Shown: positions 52,498 through 61,604, counted from the first letter of the stretch. The stretch: DNA of 64,000 bases from Chlorobiaceae bacterium (GCA_012972835.1 JABDHK010000010.1:248001-312000), one strand, 5' to 3'. Numbers and translations: made by a program. The notes: generated by a model from the sequence alone, not told the origin.

Positions 52498-52505
52498 TTT
52501 AGACT

Positions 52506-52540
52506 CAAAAAAAGCCCCAACTTGCGAAGGGGCCTTTTTG
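52506..52540 (+). terminator. Intrinsic terminator after the DUF302 gene
   Basis: AAAAAGCCCC pairs with GGGGCCTTTTT across CAACTTGCGAA-like loop sequence, ending in a T run. It can also terminate the Ala/Lys-rich gene from the other side. Confidence 0.75.
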
Positions 52541-52624
52541 TTATAATACCAACGACTATTCTCTCATCTACTCATCATCTTGTGCATCAGGAGCCATCAA
52601 TATCACCCTTTTGAAGTTCGGAGC

Positions 52625-52903
52625 TTACTTGGTTGCAGGTGCTTCTGCCTTAACTTCTGCTTTCTTAGCTGCTTTCTTTGAAACTTTCTTTGCTTTCTTT
52701 GCTTTCTTGGCAACTTTCTTCTCTGCCTTTACTTCTGGCTTTGCTTCAGCTTTTGCATCGGCAGCTGGCGCTGCAGGTGCTGTAGCTGCTGCCGGAGCTT
52801 TTGCTGCAGGAACAGCTGCTTTGTCAGCTGCGAAAGAAACGCCACCGAAGATTCCGGAGATAGCAAGTGATACGATAACGCCAGCAATAAAATTCTTTTT
52901 CAT
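52625..52903 (-). CDS. Exported Ala/Lys-rich low-complexity protein
   Basis: 92 residues. A Sec signal peptide (residues 1-25, cleavage near SFA-ADK) is followed by an Ala/Pro/Lys-rich stretch built from short KKAxKK, PAAxA and AEAK units and little else. The tail looks like that of histone H1-type proteins but is exported. The frame on the opposite strand (52611-52985) is an Ala/Phe shadow of it. Function unknown; binding anionic surfaces such as the wall or outer membrane is a guess. Confidence 0.7.
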   Translation of the reverse strand: MKKNFIAGVIVSLAISGIFGGVSFAADKAAVPAAKAPAAATAPAAPAADAKAEAKPEVKAEKKVAKKAKKAKKVSKKAAKKAEVKAEAPATK

Positions 52904-53207
52904 GTGTCTGTTAGTTTTTTGTGGTTTAAAAATCTTTGGAACCGGGATTATCCTGCTTCCTATAAACTACTACGCGCTTCTTTGATTTTTCTTTCAATAA
53001 ATCTTTCAGAATCTCATTTATTTTTGGCGGTTACGGCAATCAACGTAGAATGGTAAAGAGCCACTCGGGTCTAATAACGGTAACCCTCATTATTCGCGTG
53101 CTCCTTTTTGTATATCGAGGTACAAAACAAGGCTCAAAAAATACTATCTTGACTTAACAAACTGAGGTCAAGGTTGCATTTGAATCACGTAAAAGTCCGG
53201 GGAATAG
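52904..53207. promoter_or_regulatory. Divergent intergenic region with a small inverted repeat
   Basis: About 300 bases between the Ala/Lys-rich and polyprenyl synthase genes. CTTGAC at ~53149 and GTCAAG at ~53168 form a short inverted repeat ~40-60 bases before the GTG start. Role unproven. Confidence 0.35.
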
Positions 53208-54182
53208 GTGAATATCAAGGATGTTACTCTATCGGTATCCGATGAGGTTGAGGTTTTTAAGCGAAAGTACAAGCAGGTGCTTCATGCTCAGAATACACTG
53301 GTCGACAAGGTTACCCGTTATGTATTAAAACAGCAGGGAAAACAGATTCGTCCTGTTCTGGTTATGCTTTCTGCCAAGCTGTGTGGCGGTGTGACTGAGG
53401 CTACCTATCGGGCAGCAATCATGGTTGAGTTGTTGCATTCAGCGACATTGATCCATGATGATGTTGTGGACAGCGCTGAGATGCGTCGAGGGATACCTTC
53501 TATCAATGCGTTGTGGAAAAACAAGATATCGGTACTTATAGGCGATTATCTTCTTTCAAAGGGTTTGCTCTATTCTCTTGAGTTCAAGGATTACGGCTTT
53601 TTACATATGGTTTCGGAAGCGGTACGTCGCATGAGTGAAGGGGAGATTCTTCAGATCCAGAAAACCCGCAGTCTTGATATTTCCGAGGAAGATTACCTGA
53701 GTGTTATTTCAGACAAGACAGCATCGCTGATATCTTCAGCCTGTGCAATGGGTGCTATGAGTGCAACGACTGACGAGGGCGATATTGCCGCGTTGAAAAG
53801 TTACGGCGAGTATCTTGGCCTTGCGTTTCAGATCCGTGATGATACGCTGGATTACACCGGAGATTCAAAAAAAACCGGCAAACAGATGGGAATTGATATC
53901 AAGGACAAGAAAATAACTCTTCCATTGATTTACGCTCTTACTCACGCCTCCACAGCTGAACAGAAAACCATTCGTTCCATTTTGAAGAGTTCGCGTAAAC
54001 GGGCAATAAAAAGCAAAGATGTTATAGCGTTTGTTACCAGTAAGGGCGGGCTCGATTATGCCACTGAAGTTGCTGAAGGGCTTGCCGCAAAAGCTGTTGC
54101 TTCGATTCATCCGTTTCCGGAGAGTGCGGCTAAAACCTCATTGCTGCAACTGGTTGATTTTGTCATGAATCGAGAGTATTAG
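53208..54182 (+). CDS. ispB: Long-chain polyprenyl diphosphate synthase
   Basis: 324 residues. First Asp-rich motif HDDVVD with the following AEMRRG (~residues 84-95) and second motif RDDTLDYTGD (~residues 212-220), plus KQIRPVL near the N-terminus and DKTASLIS. The small residues before the first Asp-rich motif suggest long-chain products such as the menaquinone side chain, but chain length cannot be read safely. GTG start; an in-frame ATG follows ten codons downstream at ~53223. Forms a pair with the PASTA gene 50 bases downstream. Confidence 0.9.
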   Translation: MNIKDVTLSVSDEVEVFKRKYKQVLHAQNTLVDKVTRYVLKQQGKQIRPVLVMLSAKLCGGVTEATYRAAIMVELLHSATLIHDDVVDSAEMRRGIPSINALWKNKISVLIGDYLLSKGLLYSLEFKDYGFLHMVSEAVRRMSEGEILQIQKTRSLDISEEDYLSVISDKTASLISSACAMGAMSATTDEGDIAALKSYGEYLGLAFQIRDDTLDYTGDSKKTGKQMGIDIKDKKITLPLIYALTHASTAEQKTIRSILKSSRKRAIKSKDVIAFVTSKGGLDYATEVAEGLAAKAVASIHPFPESAAKTSLLQLVDFVMNREY

Positions 54183-54230
54183 TCTGCCTTTTGAAGCGGA
54201 TGTGAACAGTGATAACGGTCAAGATGTAAG

Positions 54231-54965
54231 ATGAAAAAAAAAGTAGCGATAATATTTCTTGTTCTTGCAGGGTTTGTTGTGATGATCGACAAGGTGGTCA
54301 TGCCCCTCTATATTTCACAGGGCAACGTCAATGTTGTGCCAGATGTGCTTAACATGAACTATGAAGATGCATCGAAAACCTTGCGGCGGGCTGGCCTGAA
54401 GGCGATAAAAAGTTATCATGTCAAATATCTCAGCGGTGTTGATTCCAATATTGTGCTTTCACAGATGCCTGAAGCCGGAATGGAGGTCAAGCCTGGCAGA
54501 AACGTCTATTTAGTAGTCAACAAGCGTGAAAAACCGAGTTATCCCATGCCTGATCTTTTGGGGAGACCAGAACTGGATGCACGGGAGACGGCTGCCCGTA
54601 TGGATATAACGCTTCAGAATGTTCAGTTCACTACCGTGACCAAGTCCGAAGAGAATGGACGGGTACTGAGCCAGTCGATTCCACCACAGACCATGGTGAA
54701 GTCGGGTACTTCTGCTTCTATTATTGTCGGCAGGTATGAGGCTTCACCTGAAGGGATGAAAAAAATTACTGTACCTGATGTTCTCGGTATGTCTCTTGAA
54801 CAGGCAAAGCTGGTGGTTGCTGATGCAGGTCTTAAACTTGGAAAGGTTACCACTGAATATTCTTCCTCTCTTGTTCCAAATACTGTCATCAGCCAGAAGC
54901 CTGCTGTCAATGCCTATGTATCGCCTGATCAATCGGTTGAATTGACGGTTGTAACCTCAGAGTAG
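54231..54965 (+). CDS. Membrane-anchored PASTA-repeat protein
   Basis: 244 residues: an N-terminal transmembrane anchor (~residues 5-25) and three PASTA domains (~35-103, ~107-170, ~178-243). Each has the typical VPDVLNMNYEDASKTLRRAGL / VPDVLGMSLEQAKLVVADAGL start and the SQxPxxG end. PASTA domains bind peptidoglycan fragments; here there is no kinase or transpeptidase domain attached. It follows the polyprenyl synthase in the same direction. Confidence 0.9.
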   Translation: MKKKVAIIFLVLAGFVVMIDKVVMPLYISQGNVNVVPDVLNMNYEDASKTLRRAGLKAIKSYHVKYLSGVDSNIVLSQMPEAGMEVKPGRNVYLVVNKREKPSYPMPDLLGRPELDARETAARMDITLQNVQFTTVTKSEENGRVLSQSIPPQTMVKSGTSASIIVGRYEASPEGMKKITVPDVLGMSLEQAKLVVADAGLKLGKVTTEYSSSLVPNTVISQKPAVNAYVSPDQSVELTVVTSE

Positions 54966-54974
54966 TTGATTGCG

Positions 54975-55166
54975 TTACTTGTAGTTGGCTTTTTTATACT
55001 CTTCCCGAAGATCCTTGATGCCTGTAGTTCGGTCGTTGCCGTCACTGATAAAACCGAAATATTCAAGGATGATGCGTACAACCAGCCACAGGCCGGCAAA
55101 AAAAATTACAAGGGATTCCCAGAGTGTCGCGATGCGTTTTATTACCATAAAGAGTTTTTGCAACAT
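54975..55166 (-). CDS. Small single-helix membrane protein
   Basis: 63 residues with one transmembrane segment (~residues 17-37, ESLVIFFAGLWLVVRIILEYFGFI) and a charged C-terminus (REEYKKANYK). No family recognised. It converges on the PASTA gene. The hairpin at 55172-55198 lies just upstream of its start, so it would be read only if that terminator leaks or if it has its own promoter. Confidence 0.5.
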   Translation of the reverse strand: MLQKLFMVIKRIATLWESLVIFFAGLWLVVRIILEYFGFISDGNDRTTGIKDLREEYKKANYK

Positions 55167-55171
55167 ACAAA

Positions 55172-55198
55172 AAAGGCCACTCCGTGGAGGAATGGCCT
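55172..55198 (-). terminator. Intrinsic terminator after the DUF2934 gene
   Basis: On the minus strand AAGGCCATTCCT pairs with AGTGGCCTT around a short loop, followed by a T run. It lies downstream of the DUF2934 gene. Confidence 0.65.
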
Positions 55199-55225
55199 TG
55201 TGGAATTAATAAAGGCAACGATAAA

Positions 55226-55420
55226 TCAGTCGGTCAGTGTGTCTTCTGCTTCATACCAGTCATCGGAATGTGAACCATGGTTTTTTCCCTTCTCTTCCCA
55301 ACGGTAGTATGCTGCCATCCTTATCTGTTCCTCACGCTCTTCGTGTGTTAGTTTTGTATTGGCTTTTTTTCTTTTTTTTGGAGTTTTCTCTCCCTCATCT
55401 TTCTCAGCTTTTTTGGCCAT
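55226..55420 (-). CDS. DUF2934 protein
   Basis: 64 residues. A Lys/Glu-rich N-terminus ([13 protein letters not shown]-like) leads into the DUF2934 core [33 protein letters not shown], which is diagnostic for this small family of unknown function. Terminator follows on the same strand. Confidence 0.8.
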   Translation of the reverse strand: MAKKAEKDEGEKTPKKRKKANTKLTHEEREEQIRMAAYYRWEEKGKNHGSHSDDWYEAEDTLTD

Positions 55421-55523
55421 AGTTGTTATTGTTTTATTGTGTATTCCAGCTGCTGAATATTATATAATTCTCATGAAAAAAAAAATAATACTGGTACAAT
55501 GGTAAGCCATACAGGATATTTTT

Positions 55524-56552
55524 TTATTGCTGCATGCGATTGCCGAGCGCGCTGAAGGATATGACGAGAAGGATGGTTATGGCTTCTATCATCATGAAGA
55601 TATCCTTGGGTATAAAAGCGTTGACCGTTAGCCCGCCGTATTCGAGCATGCCAAAAAAGAGAGCAGAAACGAGAATCCATAAAGGGTGAGCGCCTGCCAG
55701 GAGCGCTACAGCAATACCTGTAAAGCCGATTCCACCGGTCATACCAGCTTCGTAGTAGTGTTTGTAGCCAAGCAGGATATTGGCAGCTCCCAACCCTGCG
55801 GCAGCTCCGCCCATGCCCATAGCTGAGAGTGTATGTTTTTCTGCATTGATTCCTCCGTATCTTGCTGCTTCAGGCTGCAGGCCGGTAGCCCGCATTTCAT
55901 AACCAAACCTTGAGTGAAACAGGGTAATCCAGAAGAGGAGTGCCACAGAGGGGGCAAAGAGTGTGCTGAGATTTGCCGGTGATTTAGCGAAAAATCCAGC
56001 AACACTGTTCCATGACGGAATGTTTGCTGCTGCTATGATTGGTCGAGTATGTACGGTCGATGGCAGTGCAAAATGGTAGGTAAGCAGATAGCCCGTAATG
56101 CCCTGGGCAATGAAATTCAGCATGATTGTACCAATGACCTCATTGACACCGAAGCGTATCTTGAGCACTCCGGCCAATAAGGCCCAGCAAGCTCCAGCTC
56201 CCATTGCAGAAATAATGCAGAGTGGAATAGCTGCAAGAGAGGGTAGCGAGGCTGGCAGTATGGCACCTGTCATTGCTGCGGCGAAGGCTCCCATTTGAAG
56301 CTGGCCCTCTGCGCCGATATTGAAAAGCCTAACCTGGAAGGGTAGCGCAACAGCAAGACCAACAAGCACAAGAGTTGTCATTCTAAACACAACCTGTCCG
56401 GTGCCATAAGAGGATCCAAGTGTTGCCTGGAACATTTTCTGGAAAATCATGACCGGATCCCGGCCAGCCATCATAATGATAAGAGCGCTGACAAGCAGTG
56501 CAGAGAGCGTAGAGAGTATAGGTATAAAAAACTGGCTGGTTTTTCGGGTCAT
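55524..56552 (-). CDS. ABC transporter permease, nucleoside/simple-sugar (BPD_transp_2) type
   Basis: 342 residues with about nine helices; ALPFQVRLFNIGAEGQLQMGAF and the long Gly-rich GMGGAAAGLGAANILLG region are characteristic of the YufP/NupP-type permeases of Bmp-family nucleoside transporters. It starts 14 bases after the ATPase stop in the same direction. A second permease (YufQ-like) and a Bmp lipoprotein, normally in the same operon, are not in this window. Confidence 0.88.
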   Translation of the reverse strand: MTRKTSQFFIPILSTLSALLVSALIIMMAGRDPVMIFQKMFQATLGSSYGTGQVVFRMTTLVLVGLAVALPFQVRLFNIGAEGQLQMGAFAAAMTGAILPASLPSLAAIPLCIISAMGAGACWALLAGVLKIRFGVNEVIGTIMLNFIAQGITGYLLTYHFALPSTVHTRPIIAAANIPSWNSVAGFFAKSPANLSTLFAPSVALLFWITLFHSRFGYEMRATGLQPEAARYGGINAEKHTLSAMGMGGAAAGLGAANILLGYKHYYEAGMTGGIGFTGIAVALLAGAHPLWILVSALFFGMLEYGGLTVNAFIPKDIFMMIEAITILLVISFSALGNRMQQ

Positions 56553-56566
56553 GGTCGAGGGGTTGT

Positions 56567-58108
56567 TCAGGTGATATAAAGGCCGATCTCTTTCTGGAAC
56601 TCATCCTCTGAATCTCTTTTTTTTGCTACCTCATCCTGGGTGAATTCGTGCCGAATCGACCCTTTGTAGAGCGTGCAGATACGTGTTGAGAGTGCAATGA
56701 TCTCTTCAAGTTCCGATGATATGAGCAGGATTGCCATGCCCTTGGTGCGGGCTTCAATAATTTTGTTATGGATGGTCTCGATTGCTCCAATATCAACTCC
56801 TCGGGTAGGCTGGGCAAGAATCAGCAGAGAGATATCTGGCCGATTGAGTTCCCTTGCAAGAACAATCTTTTGTTGGTTTCCCCCAGAAAGGGAGCTGAGC
56901 GGCTGGCTGGAGGGGTAGGTGCATTTGATATCATAGTCGGCAATCATTTGCTGTGTATAGCTGTTTACTGCCTCACGGTCGAAACCTATCCTGCGGTGAA
57001 AAGCAGCTTCCCGGTGACGCCCGAAGAGAAGGTTTTCAGAGATTGAGTAGTCGAGAATAACAGCATGCCGAAGGCGGTTTTCAGGAGTAAGTGAAATACC
57101 CATGGCGGTTATTTCGGAAGGTTTTTTTCCTAAGAGTGACATTCCTTTGAGCACTGCTTCGCCGGAAAGAAGGGTTCCTGAGGGTGAAAGGCCGTAGAGA
57201 GCCTGAAGCAGTTCACTTTGACCGTTTCCTTCCACTCCTGCAATACCGTAAATCTCTCCGGCTCTTACCTTAAAGGTGAGGTTATGAAGTTTTTCTTCGC
57301 CTTTCGCTGTATAATATCCAAGGTTATTGACCGTGAGAACAGTTTTACCGGATGAGGGCGGTGGATTTGTAATCCTTAACAGGACGCTGCGCCCAACCAT
57401 CAACCGGGCAAGCTCTGGTTTGGTGATTGAGGAGGCAGGCATGGTGCCTTTGAGTTCTCCTTTTCTCATAACACTTATCGTGTCAGCTACGGAAAGCACT
57501 TCATCAAGTTTATGGGTAATGAGGATAATGGTTTTTCCCTTGTCACGCAACGATCGAAGCGTTTTGAAAAGTTGCTCTCTTTCTAATGGCGTCAATACGG
57601 CGGTCGGTTCATCAAATATCATGATGGAGGCATGACGGAAGAGGAGTTTGAGAATTTCAACCCGCTGCTCCTCTCCCACGCTGAGGTTTTCAATTATGGC
57701 ATCAGGATTAACGGCAAGACCGTACTCTTCGGCATATTTCCGAATTAGGGATATAAGATGTTTCAGGCGCAGAGGCTGAAATATGCCTGCTTGCTCATTA
57801 CCGAGCATGATGTTTTCAGCTGCTGAAAGTTTTGGTATGAGCATGAAATGTTGGTGAACCATACCGATCCCAGCATTGATGGCTTCACGGGGAGAGGCAA
57901 AGTGGGCAGGTTTTCCATCTACAAAAAACTCTCCCACGGTGGGCTGCAGCATGCCGTAGATGATTTTGGTCAGGGTGCTTTTTCCTGCTCCGTTTTCACC
58001 GACAAGCCCGTGTATGGTTCCCTCCTCAATGGAAAGAGAGATATTGCTGTTGGCGGTAAAGCTTCCGAACCTCTTTGATATACCGCTCAAACGGACAGCT
58101 ATACCCAT
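56567..58108 (-). CDS. ABC transporter ATPase with two nucleotide-binding domains (nucleoside/sugar type)
   Basis: 513 residues, two tandem ABC domains as in MglA/NupO. First domain: GENGAGKSTL, LSVGEEQRVEILK, MIFDEPTAVL. Second: GVEGNGQSELL (degenerate Walker A, as usual in this subfamily), LSGGNQQKIVLARE, LILAQPTRGVD. It energises uptake of a nucleoside or sugar through the adjacent permease. The bchC-like gene lies 21 bases upstream on the same strand. Confidence 0.92.
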   Translation of the reverse strand: MGIAVRLSGISKRFGSFTANSNISLSIEEGTIHGLVGENGAGKSTLTKIIYGMLQPTVGEFFVDGKPAHFASPREAINAGIGMVHQHFMLIPKLSAAENIMLGNEQAGIFQPLRLKHLISLIRKYAEEYGLAVNPDAIIENLSVGEEQRVEILKLLFRHASIMIFDEPTAVLTPLEREQLFKTLRSLRDKGKTIILITHKLDEVLSVADTISVMRKGELKGTMPASSITKPELARLMVGRSVLLRITNPPPSSGKTVLTVNNLGYYTAKGEEKLHNLTFKVRAGEIYGIAGVEGNGQSELLQALYGLSPSGTLLSGEAVLKGMSLLGKKPSEITAMGISLTPENRLRHAVILDYSISENLLFGRHREAAFHRRIGFDREAVNSYTQQMIADYDIKCTYPSSQPLSSLSGGNQQKIVLARELNRPDISLLILAQPTRGVDIGAIETIHNKIIEARTKGMAILLISSELEEIIALSTRICTLYKGSIRHEFTQDEVAKKRDSEDEFQKEIGLYIT

Positions 58109-58129
58109 TGCTTGTAGATTTTCAGTGGT

Positions 58130-59092
58130 TTATACCCAGCTCAGGACGGTTTTAATGGATTCCTTACTGTCAAGCGCCATGCGGTAGGCAAGCTCATATT
58201 GGGAGACGGGAAACACATTGGTAAAAAACTTTTCGCTGTCGAGCATTTCGTTATTGAGTATCGTGTAGGCTTCCTGAATATGGCAGATGTTGGCTATGCT
58301 TGAAGAGATAATAACAGGTTCTTTTTGCTGTATTAGGCGGTAATCATAGGCCATGATTTCATAATTGCCCATCAGCACTATTTTTGCCTGCTTTGTCATA
58401 AGACGCACAGCCTTTTCAATCAGAAGGATTCTTCCTGTAGTTTCAAAAATAAGATCATAGCTATCGTTGAAATCAGGAGTAAAATCGCTGATGTCGAGAG
58501 CAATATGCTCGGCATGAGAGAGCTGTCCTCTTATACTGAAAGTTTCTACGGCATCGATATTCTTTAAACCAAGAGCGTTGAGGTACTCAGAAACCATGAG
58601 CCCAACTGAGCCGAGACCGAGGATGAGCACTCTTGAGGAAGCACGGAGAGGAGCTTTTTCGACAGCACTGATAATATAGGCAAGAAGCCCGGTGAGAAGG
58701 TCTCTGTGGATAGGCTGGCGACCGAGAGCAAAAAGATTGTGGCGCGATGTCGGGATGATTTCCGCATGGCACCCGCTGTAAGGCTGGATTCCTGTCCAGC
58801 CATCGCCTTTGAAGGCGTAGACAAAATCACCGGGACAAAGGTCGGTTACTTCCAAGCCGGTATCGATAACCTGCCCGATTGACTCGCTGCCTGGCATGAT
58901 GGGGTAGTGGAAGACCCGGTTTGATACTGGCTTGTTTGTCAGCAGAAGGCGGTCATATCCCGGCGTTATGGTGCTTGCAATGGTTTTCACCAGAACATCG
59001 TCGGGTTTGCCGGTTTGATATTCTGCCGTCTGCAGTTTAAGTTTGTTGGCTTTCTGCAAGACTATTGCTTGCGCTTCCCCTTGCATGGTCAT
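58130..59092 (-). CDS. bchC: BchC-like dehydrogenase (bacteriochlorophyllide 3-hydroxyethyl dehydrogenase)
   Basis: 320 residues, medium-chain dehydrogenase fold without the structural-zinc Cys cluster. TPGYDRLLLTNKP, HYPIMPGSESIGQVIDTG and the Rossmann GLGSVGL (~residue 163) follow the pattern of BchC (GTxRLL, YPLVPGYESVG), which oxidises the 3-hydroxyethyl group of bacteriochlorophyllide to acetyl. The identity is by motif, not by full alignment, so another quinone-oxidoreductase-like MDR enzyme is possible. Upstream of the ABC pair on the same strand. Confidence 0.6.
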   Translation of the reverse strand: MTMQGEAQAIVLQKANKLKLQTAEYQTGKPDDVLVKTIASTITPGYDRLLLTNKPVSNRVFHYPIMPGSESIGQVIDTGLEVTDLCPGDFVYAFKGDGWTGIQPYSGCHAEIIPTSRHNLFALGRQPIHRDLLTGLLAYIISAVEKAPLRASSRVLILGLGSVGLMVSEYLNALGLKNIDAVETFSIRGQLSHAEHIALDISDFTPDFNDSYDLIFETTGRILLIEKAVRLMTKQAKIVLMGNYEIMAYDYRLIQQKEPVIISSSIANICHIQEAYTILNNEMLDSEKFFTNVFPVSQYELAYRMALDSKESIKTVLSWV

Positions 59093-59095
59093 AGG

Positions 59096-59437
59096 TCAGA
59101 GATTGAAAAGAGAGCTTAGCATCCAGGAAATTGCGCTTATTACAATTGATCCAACTACAGCCCAACCAAAGCTGTCAATGGTAAACCCACTAACAATCGA
59201 AGCAGACAACTGCAGTAAAAGAGCGTTGATTACCAGCAGAAAAAGCCCCAGTGTTACAATAATAAACGGGATTGAAAAAAAGAGCAGTACCGGCCTTACA
59301 ACAGCGTTGACCAACCCGAGAACCAGTGCAACAAGAATTGCCGCACCAAAACTTTTTATATGAATTCCACCGAGTATATGGGCAGTGGCATAGACCGCGA
59401 GGGCATTGATCAACCATTGGAACAGTATGTGCATCAT
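59096..59437 (-). CDS. Four-helix 'phage holin family 4' membrane protein (COG1950)
   Basis: I start at ATG 59437, which has an AAGGAG ribosome binding site seven bases upstream, rather than at 59479. About 113 residues with four helices (LFQWLINALAVYATAHIL, GAAILVALVLGLVNAVVRP, IPFIIVTLGLFLLVINALLLQL, FGWAVVGSIVISAISWM). COG1950/DUF4870-neighbour family, misnamed holin; no phage genes nearby. Function unknown. It lies four bases before the bchC-like gene. Confidence 0.85.
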   Translation of the reverse strand: MMHILFQWLINALAVYATAHILGGIHIKSFGAAILVALVLGLVNAVVRPVLLFFSIPFIIVTLGLFLLVINALLLQLSASIVSGFTIDSFGWAVVGSIVISAISWMLSSLFNL

Positions 59438-59670
59438 CGTCGTCTCCTTGCTTGTGTTCACGCTTCCACCTGACTGCAATGTAAGAAAGTGAAATATAAT
59501 AGACTAATTGAACTCTATTTCTTAATAGTTTTTAGAGGAGACAGAAACTCACTGGATAGTTCAAAAATCATGCGTTTTGTCGAGCGCAGCGACTTGTTAT
59601 GGGATAACCCCGAGAACGCTCTGGACAACCAGGGAGCCCGAAAGCACGGCTCATTTCTTTTCCTTGATTT

Positions 59671-61365
59671 TCAGGCCGCATATGCTTCATAGATAATTCC
59701 GTTGGCAATGATACCAGCAACTTTTGCAATGATTTCAGCTGATTCTGAAAAGTGGGTAAGTACCTGTGCACGAGTTTCAACTTTCAAGTCGTTAACCCAG
59801 AAATCGTATCCGTTCTGGTCGGGTGTTCGTCCAAAAGCGTGTTGGTATAGTTCGGTTACGAATGTCGAGTCACTCGGGTTGTCGCCATACATTTTTTTGA
59901 ACTCATCACTACCGATAAAACTATTCGCCACACTGGTTACAGCTGCGCCATGATTGATGTTATTATACCAGTAACCTAAACCGCCATAATCGGGAGTACG
60001 GTCAAATGCTGCCTTGTAAAAGCGGTATGACTCTAAAAGATTTACATCTGGTGTTCTCGCAAAGGTCAATGTATGGTCTGTGAATTGTAGTATTGCAGCA
60101 TTAAGTACCGTATCACTGCCGTCTGAGCCCACGTTGTCTTTGGTTGAAAATCCTGTACCGAATAGAGTTATGGTATAATTCGCTTCCTTACCGTTGAAAA
60201 CAATGGTATCAATACCTGTTCCACCATATATCGTATCGTTACCGGCTCCGCCATTTATAATATTATTTGCACTGTTGCCTATAATGGTATCATTGCCGGA
60301 CCCAGCCGTGACATTTTCGATGATTGCACCGAATGCAATACCAAGGTTGTCGATGCCATCATAAAGATAGGCACCTGTCCCATCGCTTCCTGTTCCCTGG
60401 TTGTTATAGAGTAGAGATGAATAATGACCAGGCGTCAAATCAATAGTGCAATTGGTTTTGAAGTCAGACACGTCAATGGTGTCAATACCCCCGGCATCCC
60501 AAATGGACATATAAAAGGGCTTGGATGGATCAAAAATGTATGTATCATTGCCGGTATGGTAATTATTATTGGCTCCATAGAGATACTGAATCGCCTGAAT
60601 GTCATAAACCATAGGGGTTTGATGGGGAACCAGAATGTATTTCTGAAGCGATGTATCCCAAAAATCGTATTTCGATAAGTTATACGACATGATAGTGTAC
60701 GTAGTACTATCCAGATTCGCAGGTAGATAAGGCCCATCACTACCACTACCGTCCGCATTGTAATTCCCGGGATGTTTAAGGCCAAGTCCATGACCAATTT
60801 CATGCATCAAATGTTCAAAGTTGTAATCATAAACTGACCAGCCACCAAACTTATCGTATGCTGGAGCTATCCAGATATCTGCGGCAGATGCGTTGCTGTC
60901 CGGAAAAGAACACCAACCCCATACCCATTTCCCAGCGTCGGATACAGCAGATGAAAATGCGAATCGGAAATCACCTACGTTCCTTTGAGTATCGCCAACC
61001 TCTGTCATGGTGATGTTAGCCACGTTACACCATACCTGAAGTGCATGTTGTGTCGCAATCATTTCGGTGGCGTTAAAGCCAAAACGCGTTGTCGCAGTTG
61101 GTTCATTTGCTGAACTATAGCCAGGCAAAGTTTGGCCATTATCAATATAACTACTTGCCCAGCTTGGATTAGGGTTGCTCGTCCAGGGAAAACTGTACGT
61201 CAAATTGACCCCTGAGCCTACTGACCCTCCCCACTTTGAGAGACCTAATAATGCATCAATGTTTAGATTGCCACTTAAATTCAAAGAAATAGAGGCAGAA
61301 GAGTTATTTGGGCTTGGCATGATGCTGGTTGGTTTGTCGTTATAGGGATCATTACCAATGAACAT
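59671..61365 (-). CDS. RTX metalloprotease (serralysin-like) with a C-terminal DUF4214 domain
   Basis: 564 residues without a signal peptide, fitting type I secretion. Metzincin zinc motif HEIGHGLGLKH (H188-H198, catalytic E189) with a Met-turn IMSYN downstream. RTX calcium repeats GSGNDTIIGNSANNIINGGAGNDTIYGG (~residues 345-380). The last ~120 residues are a DUF4214 module (RFYKAAFDRTPDYGGLGYWYNN, FGRTPDQNGYDFWVND), typical of secreted bacterial surface proteins. It degrades extracellular protein or acts on the cell surface. No type I exporter genes are adjacent. The short plus-strand frame overlapping its 3' end is probably a shadow. Confidence 0.85.
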   Translation of the reverse strand: MFIGNDPYNDKPTSIMPSPNNSSASISLNLSGNLNIDALLGLSKWGGSVGSGVNLTYSFPWTSNPNPSWASSYIDNGQTLPGYSSANEPTATTRFGFNATEMIATQHALQVWCNVANITMTEVGDTQRNVGDFRFAFSSAVSDAGKWVWGWCSFPDSNASAADIWIAPAYDKFGGWSVYDYNFEHLMHEIGHGLGLKHPGNYNADGSGSDGPYLPANLDSTTYTIMSYNLSKYDFWDTSLQKYILVPHQTPMVYDIQAIQYLYGANNNYHTGNDTYIFDPSKPFYMSIWDAGGIDTIDVSDFKTNCTIDLTPGHYSSLLYNNQGTGSDGTGAYLYDGIDNLGIAFGAIIENVTAGSGNDTIIGNSANNIINGGAGNDTIYGGTGIDTIVFNGKEANYTITLFGTGFSTKDNVGSDGSDTVLNAAILQFTDHTLTFARTPDVNLLESYRFYKAAFDRTPDYGGLGYWYNNINHGAAVTSVANSFIGSDEFKKMYGDNPSDSTFVTELYQHAFGRTPDQNGYDFWVNDLKVETRAQVLTHFSESAEIIAKVAGIIANGIIYEAYAA

Positions 61366-61604
61366 ACTGCGGAGTTTGATTAACTCGATAGGTACACTTT
61401 TGTTGCCTTAGAGACGAAAATTTATATAAATTATATTTATATTCTGCTAAGGCAAATATAAGTTAAATATATTTTATATCACATTTACCTTAGTTTAGCT
61501 ACTTGCACGGTATGAGTACTATCCAGAGTCGGGGCATGCCGGCAAATTCTATCGTGCCAAATCAACCTTGCTCTGGTGTCAGGGAAACGGGGTCAGGGTG
61601 AGCC
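61366..61604. other. AT-rich gap, no gene
   Basis: About 240 bases upstream of the protease gene, very AT-rich around 61420-61490. Holds its promoter. An inverted repeat (AATCAACCTTGCT at 61559-61571 against 61651-61663) links it to the decarboxylase fragment. Nothing else recognised. Confidence 0.35.

Noticed and set aside
52611-52985. 124-codon Ala/Phe-rich plus-strand frame
   Set aside because: Antisense shadow of the Ala/Lys-rich exported protein gene, whose signal peptide is convincing.
59096-59437. 'Phage holin' gene as evidence of a prophage
   Set aside because: The family name is historical; no phage structural, lysis or integrase genes are nearby.
59489-59692. 67-codon plus-strand frame over the 3' end of the RTX protease
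   Set aside because: No ribosome binding site, overlaps a well-supported gene and no recognisable protein pattern.
61400-61500. AT-rich TATAAATATA-like stretch considered as an origin or attachment site
   Set aside because: No iterons, no DnaA-box cluster, no tRNA and no integrase nearby.
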